A DNA stretch of 18,151 nt from positions 56,871 through 75,021 of the forward strand of contig MU070253.1 in NCBI GenBank assembly GCA_002284615.2, in the 5' to 3' direction. Origin of the DNA: Dunaliella salina (taxonomy: Eukaryota > Chlorophyta > Chlorophyceae > Chlamydomonadales > Dunaliellaceae). A program made the translations under genes and the position numbers. Below the pieces are notes generated by a model. That model did not search any database. It saw only the letters and a list, made by a program, of their open reading frames with translations, and was not told where the DNA came from. This document shows positions 8,231 to 14,973 of this stretch, piece by piece (the first letter of the stretch is position 1; each line of letters starts with the position of its first letter).

Positions 8231-10087
8231 CAGGAGGCAAAAAAAAAAGTAGTGGAACACCCGTCCAAAAACTGGGCGGGAGGCCCAGAAGGACCACCCA
8301 CCCCCCAGCCCACCTTCCCTTGCTCCATTCCAGACAAAAAGGGTACCAATCTGCTCCTTTTCAAATTCCCTATCCATCTGCATACTTTTGGTTTCCGAAA
8401 AGTGGATGGGTGCAGAGTTATGGGGCAAAAACTGAGATGCGGACGCTCATGCATGCATGCCTTACCAGGCACCCACAGCTGGCTTCCAAGTCCACAAATC
8501 ACATTTCTGACTTCAAGATGCCTGAATACATGTTGTGTTGTCTCTATCCTGGGAGTTTGGAATGATTTGGGCCACCTTTGCAATATCACCCCTCTGGCTG
8601 ACACCAGTGCGCGTACGACCTTGACACTCTGCCATGCACACAGACCCCCCCCTTTAATTCAATTTCATCAAAGAGGGTGCCAATCGACAGTTCTCGAGCT
8701 CAGGATTCCAGATATATATTTAAAATTTCGAGAAAGTGCCTCAGAAAAAAACTGGAGGGGGGGTCCCAAAAACTCAGAACCCCCTTCAGGGAGTCTTTCA
8801 AGTACCTCGGCATGATGTTTCACAAGCGCATGAGCATGACGAAGTCCTCTGAGCATGCTACTGGTCCGTTCATGGCGTCTGCTTTTCGGGTCCGTCAATT
8901 TGTTCGTGAACACTCTCTGGCAAATAGGCCATATGTCTCTCTGTGGCTTGGGAAGACGTATGTGGTTCCGGCTGGACTGTATGCAGGGCAGGTGTGGGGA
9001 ACTGAGTACATTAAAGAGGGCAAGGAGTTTGCGAGTGACCTGCAAGTGCGGCACATGAGTTATCTAAAAAGCACGCTGGGTGTCAAACGTACCACTCCAA
9101 ACTGGGCTGTTTTGCGGGAGTGTGGTCATGAGCCGCTCCAGTTTTATTGGTTCAGATCTGTTGTTAAGATGTATAATAGCATGCTCAGGTCCAATAGCGA
9201 GACGCTGAGAAGCGTGCTGAAAGCGGATCTGAACATTCATTCTCGTGAGCCTTCTTGCTGGACTGCTCAAGTTTTAGATGCCTTTCAAGGATTGCGGCGC
9301 TGTGATTCCTTTGTTGAAGCTGTGCGGCAGGGTACACCTATTTCTATTCAAGAGTTCACTGCTGACCTAAGGCACAGGTTGCGGGCAGTGTGGAGAGATG
9401 TTGAGGGAGTAAACCCTCGGGAGACTTACAGTAAATTGGCAACCTATCAAACTTTGTTTGCAGTGCCTTTTGACCACAATGTGTGTGCCCCAGCACACTT
9501 ACCGAGACACATGCATTTGGATCTGTCTCAACATGTCGTAAGGAATGTTAGCCGTTTCAGACTTAGGGCACACAGGTTGAAGGTGGAGACAGCGGCTTGG
9601 GATTCTCGAACCTCTCTCGTGTGTGATTGCTGCTCTAGTGCTGAGATTCAGGATGAAGTCCATGCCCTTTTGACGTGCAGAAACGCAGNTGTTTGTGATT
9701 TGAGGAGAAAGTATGCTTACCTGTTCAACTGCTTCTCAGGTGTTTTTTCAATGGAACAACCTTATTTACAGCAAGTTAGTGTCCAGGGTTTGCAGGATTT
9801 CCTCTTGCAACACAACAACAAGTTTTATTTGTTTATTTCTGAGCTTATGGATATTATGTTGGCTGGCGAGGACCAGTCACAGGCTGATCAGTCGAACAAT
9901 CTGGCTGAAGGTCCCCAAATGTAAATCTAAATCTAAAATCTAAATCAGGGACCACCCACCCCCCACCTCCTCCGATTGGACCCATATATATACCAATCGA
10001 TTCCTCTCGATCTCAGGATTCCAAATATATAGTTTTTGTGTGGACTTGGACGGGTGTTCCAAAAGTTATGCTCACTGGGGCCTCCTG
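8231..10087. mobile_element. DNA transposon-like element with CAG...CTG ends, non-autonomous, carrying LINE-B3
   Basis: The left end CAGGAGGC (8231-8238) is the reverse complement of the right end GCCTCCTG (10080-10087). Inside them lies a perfect 15-bp inverted pair: GGAACACCCGTCCAA at 8254-8268 and its complement at 10046-10060. The bases directly outside both ends are TTGTAAC (8224-8230 and 10088-10094), a 7-bp TSD. CAG...CTG termini with a TSD of about 8 bp are usual for the hAT superfamily, but the TSD here is 7 bp unless shifted, so the assignment is tentative. Without LINE-B3 the element is about 0.7 kb and encodes no recognisable transposase. Both arms contain the same 17-bp GGACCACCCACCCCCCA (8291-8307 and 9949-9965) and the same CCAATCGA...CTCAGGATTCCA block (8680-8710 and 9993-10023). 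Confidence 0.65.
8793..9944 (+). mobile_element. LINE-B3: 5'-truncated LINE with an intact C-terminal frame
   Basis: LINE homology begins at FKYLGMMF (about 8797) and runs in one open frame to the TAA at 9922-9924, so about 375 codons are undamaged. This is the best-preserved LINE-B C-terminus here. Visible landmarks are VREHSLANRPY, YAGQVWGTEY, LGVKRTTPNWAVLRECGHEP (about 9076-9135), VSRFRLRAHRLKVET, the knuckle CDCC-x9-H-x4-C (about 9628-9678) and the terminal NNLAEG. The upstream open codons 8677-8793 belong to the surrounding transposon arm, not the LINE. One base (9689) is unresolved (n). The tail is AAATCT repeated, to about 9944. TCAGGGA occurs at 8786-8792 and 9945-9951, a possible short TSD. 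There are no RT catalytic motifs, so it is inactive despite the open frame. Confidence 0.8.
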
Positions 10088-10253
10088 TTGTAACCCTTAT
10101 TACCCTTTCATTTCTTACAGGACCAAACTAATGAGACTTGTCATTTATTTATAATCTCATGGATATTCATTCTTTGGATGGAACAGTACATCAGGCCGAG
10201 CAGCCAAACAACCTGGCTGAAGGTCAAACCCAATTGTAACCTTGTCATTGTAT

Positions 10254-10363
10254 CCTTAGGTTGCTGATAAAAAGACATCTAATTCTGTTCTGAGTTACGC
10301 TCATTTGCCATGTGCACATTTTTCCTCTGCCTACACAAGTGAAACAATTTTACATTTCTTGCT
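10254..10363 (+). pseudogene. LINE-B5, middle piece, between the B2 and B4 insertions
   Basis: This sequence joins 5850 on its left (once B2 is removed) and 11577 on its right (once B4 is removed). It starts with the right-hand TSD of B2 (10254-10267) and ends with the left-hand TSD of B4 (10350-10363). Coding similarity to LINE-B is weak and broken by stops. Confidence 0.45.
10350..10363 (+). repeat. Left TSD of the telomere-repeat/LINE-B4 insertion (TTACATTTCTTGCT)
   Basis: TTACATTTCTTGCT is repeated exactly at 11563-11576. The left copy runs straight into TAGGGTTTAGGG. The right copy runs into CAGGTTTAATTGG, the continuation of LINE-B5. Confidence 0.75.
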
Positions 10364-10422
10364 TAGGGTTTAGGGTTTAGGGTTTAGGGTTAGGGTTTAG
10401 GGTTTAGGGTTTAGGGTTTAGG
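10364..10422 (+). repeat. Telomere-type repeat tract (TTTAGGG)n at the 5' junction of LINE-B4
   Basis: With the final T of the TSD (10363), the tract contains six complete TTTAGGG units (10369-10389 and 10396-10416), two 6-base TTAGGG variants (10363-10368 and 10390-10395) and a terminal TTTAGG (10417-10422). TTTAGGG is the common plant and green-algal telomere repeat. The G-rich strand is the plus strand. It lies inside the interval bounded by the LINE-B4 TSD, so it was part of that insertion event or was added to it. Confidence 0.9.
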
Positions 10423-11562
10423 AACCATATGGCACGCAACTTTATGGGTGGCATTGCTAGGGTACAGAAGGCCGGTGCTGAGCTTGGTATCTTGCACAGG
10501 AAACATGCCATGCTTTGGCTTTTTCAAGCCTTTGCGCTCACAGCAAGCTTATATGGATGCCAAATATGGGCTACAGACAAACTTTCGTATGAGTCATCTG
10601 TGAGAACCAAAGCTCATGCTTACCATACAGGCTTCCTCAAGTCTCTTTTGGGTGTTAAGAGGGCAACAGAGACACATTGCTCATTAAGAGAGACGGGACA
10701 GATGCCCCTTTACTTCTACTGGTTCAGGTGTATTATGAGATTCTGGAATTCTCTCTTGAGCACAAACAATGACCTCTTGGGCAGAGTTGTACAAGCAGAC
10801 CTACGTTTTGCTGACAGGAAAGGCAGTTGGACTCACCAGGTTGTTGCAGCCTTGAATGACATGCCCACTGCCCAGCACATTGCTGCTCCCGTTCGCTCCA
10901 AAGCCAAGATTAATATGAGTGACTTTGAGGGTGTTCTTCGTGAGCAAATCATCCATGTCTGGAGATGCCTAGACAATTTGACTCCACAAGAGCCCCATGC
11001 TTCCAGCAGAATCATGAGGACGTACTACGATAGTATCACACACACTTTGGCATTCCATTAGGCAATGTACCTGGCTGGTGGGATGCCAGGAAGAGGAACA
11101 AAAAACCTCCATTACCACTCTACTTGCGACAAAACATTTCACATAAATTATTACGCAGCATTTCGTGCCTACGTCTATCCAGTCACAATCTTCGGGTGGA
11201 AACCCAACGGCATCACGGGAATAGGTGCCCTTACGAGCTCAGGATTTGCAACAAATGCGATTGGCACACTGTGCAAGATGAAGAGCACATTATTCTGGAG
11301 TGCCCTTCCCAGGATCTGACAGACTTGCGCAATCAGTTCCATCATTTGTTCAGCTGTGCACCTCCCAGTTGCCCAGTACGCCTCAGAGACTTCATGAACC
11401 AAACTAATGTTTTAGAATTAGCCAAGTTTGTGTCTGCATGCTTGATATGCTGTGCCTGACTTTTGAGCAATGCTTTCATTTTTGCTGAAATTGGTCTGGT
11501 TACAGGCCCCTATGTCTCCGCTCAGCCGCCCTTGTAGGCGGATAAAGCGATGTAACCTTACC
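10423..11562 (+). pseudogene. LINE-B4: 5'-truncated LINE attached to telomere repeats
   Basis: The frame 10429-11061 encodes the post-thumb part of a LINE RT protein: HAMLWLFQAFALTASLYGCQ, LLGVKRATETHCSLRETGQM (about 10646-10705) and YFYWFRCIMRFWNSLL. It ends in a TAG at 11059-11061. The continuing C-terminus is in another frame, up to 11459, with SCLRLSSHNLRVET and the knuckle CNKC-x9-H-x4-C (about 11248-11304). At least one frameshift between 11040 and 11124 therefore breaks the protein. Sequence divergence from B1-B3 suggests a different subfamily. The 3' UTR has a CCGCC/GGCGG hairpin, then GATAAAGCGATGTAACCTTACC and the TSD. No RT catalytic motif remains. Confidence 0.8.
11526..11541 (+). 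other. 3' hairpin of LINE-B4
   Basis: CCGCC (11526-11530), CTTGTA, GGCGG (11537-11541) forms a perfect 5-bp stem about 20 bases before the element's end. It is likely the RT-recognition end of the RNA, as with the LINE-A hairpins. Confidence 0.45.
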
Positions 11563-11576
11563 TTACATTTCTTGCT
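11563..11576 (+). repeat. Right TSD of LINE-B4 (TTACATTTCTTGCT)
   Basis: Exact copy of 10350-10363, placed directly after the LINE-B4 tail GTAACCTTACC. Confidence 0.75.
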
Positions 11577-11660
11577 CAGGTTTAATTGGCTAAAAAGGCT
11601 GAGCAGCCAAACTTACTGGTTGAAGGCTTAATCCCCCGTGTTAACCTCAATGTAAACCTT
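11577..11660 (+). pseudogene. LINE-B5, 3' end
   Basis: This piece encodes AEQPNLLVEG in one frame, the same terminal motif as AEQPNNLAEG in B2. It ends with an AATGTAAACCTT-type tail near 11655. It is the oldest LINE-B copy in the stack. No clear TSD is left. Confidence 0.5.
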
Positions 11661-12107
11661 AATGTAAGGCTACTCACATCTGTGGTGATGATACGGCGGT
11701 AAACTGGAAGGGTGTTTGCTTCAGTGCTTTTATAGGCAATAACCTTTTGGGTAGAGGATGTGTCCAATTGTTGTTGTGGGGCAAGGTTGACAAGAGCTGC
11801 CAGCCTGTTAAGTGCAATTTTGCATTTGTTGTTCACCTTGGGGTGTTAAGCCTGAAGTTGAGAAATTGAGATGATGTGAGTTTTGCGTGGAGATGTAAGC
11901 TCATGGAGCCCACTGATTCCCATATTCAGTAGAGGTTGCATAATGCAAATGATGAGAGTAGGGAGATTGTGTGGAGGTGGCTTGTGCAAGGTAAGGACTT
12001 CACAAATATGCTCAAACTCCTCCTTGAACGTACTAGTGCCACTGTTCATGAGATGGAGCTCACTGGAATGGATGCTGGTGAGCTAGCGCGTGCGCATGTT
12101 ATAGTTG
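11661..12107 (-). pseudogene. LINE-A3, linker region upstream of the unidentified domain
   Basis: On the minus strand one frame runs from about 12107 to 11661 with a single stop at 11848-11846. It contains EEFEHICEVLTLHKPPP, QPLLNMGISGLHELTS, HIISISQLQA and, past the stop, NNKCKIALNRLAALVNLAPQ. From general knowledge of algal LINEs, the ISQL and H/K-x-ALNRL blocks resemble the region between RT and RNase H. It is on the same strand as the piece at 5690 and its order fits, so I read it as the upstream part of LINE-A3, split off by LINE-B5 with everything nested in it. It could instead be a separate LINE-A fragment. Confidence 0.4.
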
Positions 12108-14372
12108 AGCTGACTGTACCTGCTCCATAGTCATACTCTTGAATTTGTTGTTGTTGCATGATAAGGTATACTAAACGCTTTGATCGGAGGCCTTCTTTAA
12201 TGGCAGGTCACAGCGCTGTAACATGCATGCCAAAACTGCATACATGATGTCACTAGCGCACTGCTTGATTCAGACTTTGTGATCACACCCTATACTCTTT
12301 CTGTTGATGGTAAAACACATTCATGGCTCCATTATTCGTTAACTGTGCGACTCCATCACATGCTGCAGCAAGCAAATCTACAACAGCAAGCATAGCCCTG
12401 ATAGCGGCATCCAAAATATTCAAAAGCAAACATAGCCCAGGTAACAGCATTCCAGTTGCAAACATTCAACAGCTAACAAGACCCAGATCACGAAATTCCA
12501 AACACTTATTTTACAGGTATTTGTGCAAAAGCATTTAATTGGCTGTAGGAAAGAGAGACAGGGCCTTCAACGACCTGAAATTTGCAGTCACCTCCAAGCA
12601 CAGATTTTTACCTTGTCCTTCCACGACTATTCCTGTCAACAAAAATCCATTTACCTACCATTTCACGCCAATATGCCGTCCAATTGCAACACTAAAACTG
12701 GCACTTACAATGTGCATGCAAGCACTACAAGACATTGAGCAACCCCTGTAACATTAGGAAGCCCATGCAATCCAAGAAGCACCGAGGGAGGTCCTTCTAA
12801 TAGTACAAGTTCGCATGCATTTGCGAGAATGTCAAGATTCAATTATTGAGCAGGATGAGCATGCACTGTTTTACCGACCTATGCAACTGTGCATGCCATA
12901 AGAATCTGACCAGGCTCGGCAGAAGCTAGATGCTAGCATGAAATCACAGGCAGGAGCTGCCAAGCTTTCAAACAGCACCATGCCGGGCCCCCCTGGAGGC
13001 AGAGATATGCTGTTACATACCCACTCACAGACAGCGGAAATGATCAAAGCCTTATAATAACCCAAGGCGTAAGCAGCCCCTACAGGAAAGGGTACTATGG
13101 GGGGAAAGATATAATAATGGAGATTTTATTTGAGGCAACCTCACAATATGGGCCTGATGCACCGGAAACTCAAGGAAAAAGATATGTCCACATGGTGTGT
13201 TTCAACCATGTTTATGCCTGTGCATTTCTTGTCAGTATTTGTATTGTCTGCAGATGATGCAGGCCCTGGCTCCAGCCATGCAAATACAAGCGCTCATGAT
13301 CATAAATCAGAGTGGCAGCCACAGTTGAGACCAACAAATTAAAGCCACACCACTCAGCCCACAGCTGGAGGGCATGAGTTGATTAAAAACACAAACCTGC
13401 CTTGTTCTCCCATCAATGATTGATTGAATGCACCAACCTGCCCTATTCTTCCATCAAGGAGCCTTGCTTGATGGCCCAGTCAGGCTGCATTACACACGGC
13501 AGCAGCAGCACGACGGCAGTAATACCACACCTTGTTACTTAAGAGATTGCAGTATTTGCTTGCTACCAAGCCCGCTGACTTTCCATGCATGTCCCCTTCC
13601 CCAGCAATACGGCAAGCAGGTTCAAGTAGTCAGTGTTATCAGGCACACCTGAAGGCCATGCTATGCAAATTTTCATGACTACCATGTCCTAACCAGGGAT
13701 AACTTAGCCCAGGAAAAACAAATGGGCCCACTGTAGCAACAGAGGCTTGAGCAAGTGCTGAGCGGCAAACAGCACCAACATGTGATTGAGGCAATGACTC
13801 CAGCCACACAAAATGCACCCATTGAGCGATGCTGGCATGAGCATGAAGGTCTGTTAGTAACTGAGCTACCTTCCATTCCATCAGACACAAAACAAGGATC
13901 CAGAGAAGTGTTGATACATCAGTGCCATTTCCTTCACATGTCAGCCCTAGCTGAGCACTGCACTGCAGATCTGTGCCTAGAGCCACCCGACAATCCTCAA
14001 GAGGCACTGTCAAGCCGAGCAATACAACCCCCCCCCCCCCCAACACACACATTTACACACTGCTCCATGTACAGGCAGTCTTCCGGAAAAAGATCCTCTG
14101 CCAAGCCTTCTGCCTCAACCAAACCCTTTTCGAAAGCAGCTACTTGAAATGACACTCGGCTCACTCACAATATCTTGGACCACTCATACCCACGGAAAGG
14201 GGAATGGAGCTTCAGTGCAGCAGCTGCCATGCAAGTAATCTCCATCTCTTTGTGGGATCAAAATAGGCAGAGGTGCATGAATGAACACAGGCTGGCGGCA
14301 CAAGCCAGCAGAAGCCTCTGGCCTGCACATTTCCTACAATCCAACCTGTGGCAAGGCTGCTTTGCGCGGCTC
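12108..14372. other. No supported gene; AT/CA-rich intergenic sequence
   Basis: Both strands were read for conserved motifs and none were found. Open frames here are short (under about 140 codons), mutually overlapping and of unstructured composition. The stretch contains scattered TGCATGC words and a run of 14 C at 14028-14041. The retrotransposon homology that fills the left of the window stops near 12107. It probably separates the LINE cluster from the 3' end of the kinase gene, and could include non-coding RNA or exons too short for me to recognise. Confidence 0.5.
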
Positions 14373-14377
14373 TTACA
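14373..14377 (-). terminator. Possible algal polyadenylation signal (TGTAA) for the kinase gene
   Basis: The minus strand reads TGTAA here, about 600 bases beyond the kinase stop codon at 14974. TGTAA is the usual poly(A) signal in chlorophycean algae and 3' UTRs of this length are common there. The word is short and the assignment rests on position only. Confidence 0.25.
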
Positions 14378-14973
14378 CCCTTAATGAATGCAAAATCCAG
14401 CTAACGCGGTGAACGCGTATAATGTGCCAAGTTTTGCATCAATTGCTGAGTTCAACAAAATGGAGTTCAGCACACATCATTCACTTGCACTCTTCCCCAC
14501 TGGACAGCTTCTTCACACCTGCGAGCCCAGCTTTGGGCACCTGCACACAGCAGAGCAGCCACTTCCTGCCTGACCCACCCTGTGTGTCCCTGTTTTCCTC
14601 AAAAGAGGCGCACGCGCTTGCAGAAGCTCAATGCAAGCACGTCGCACTACTCTGGGATGCAAAAAGGCACCACCTTGCAGTCAAAAGGACGGGCATGCTG
14701 CAGATGCTGCACATGTTTTTGAGACTGCACTCGTGCTCAGGCACAGCAGTCCAGTTCCAACAAAGGTAGCAAGTTTTATGGACGTGTCCCCATGCCCAGG
14801 CAGCTGTGGGTGCCAGATTTTGCCACACAGCAGTCCCTTATTTCCTATGCATGTGTGATTGCTAATTCCACCATGCCCCATGCATCAACACCCATGTCTG
14901 GTGGGTTGCATGCTGGCTTGCCCCTGGCTCTGTGCTGTACATGGTCCACCCGCCCAGCCTTGCACAAGTGCAT

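Larger units (their letters stand above)
5851..10253 (+). mobile_element. LINE-B2, the longest RT element, split by nested insertions
   Basis: LINE-B2 sequence occupies 5851-8213 and 10124-10253; the intervening bases are later insertions. It is bounded by the 14-bp TSD CCTTAGGTTGCTGA (5837-5850 and 10254-10267). The 5' part is truncated: coding homology starts around 5960, upstream of RT, and no endonuclease is visible. The 3' part (10124-10253) encodes the terminal AEQPNNLAEG motif, also present as ADQSNNLAEG at the end of B3. It ends in a short tail containing GTAACCTTGTCATTG. Details of the coding remains are in the separate pseudogene entry. Confidence 0.75.

Noticed and set aside
8254..8268. 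A 9-bp TSD directly outside GGAACACCC (AAAAGTAGT against AAAAGTTAT)
   Set aside because: It matches at only 7 of 9 positions and one side is poly-A. The outer CAGGAGGC/GCCTCCTG ends with an exact TTGTAAC duplication explain the boundaries better.
8161..8604. Open frames in the DNA transposon arm (both strands) as a transposase
   Set aside because: They are short, rich in Gly/Pro from C/G runs, and show no DDE, BED or RNase H-fold motif.
10363..10422. The TTTAGGG tract as a true chromosome end
   Set aside because: It is only about 60 bp and is followed by 7.7 kb of ordinary sequence including a gene, so it is interstitial.
13639..14147. Overlapping open frames on both strands around 13640-14150 as genes
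   Set aside because: No recognisable motif, a C14 homopolymer in the middle, and composition like the surrounding intergenic DNA.
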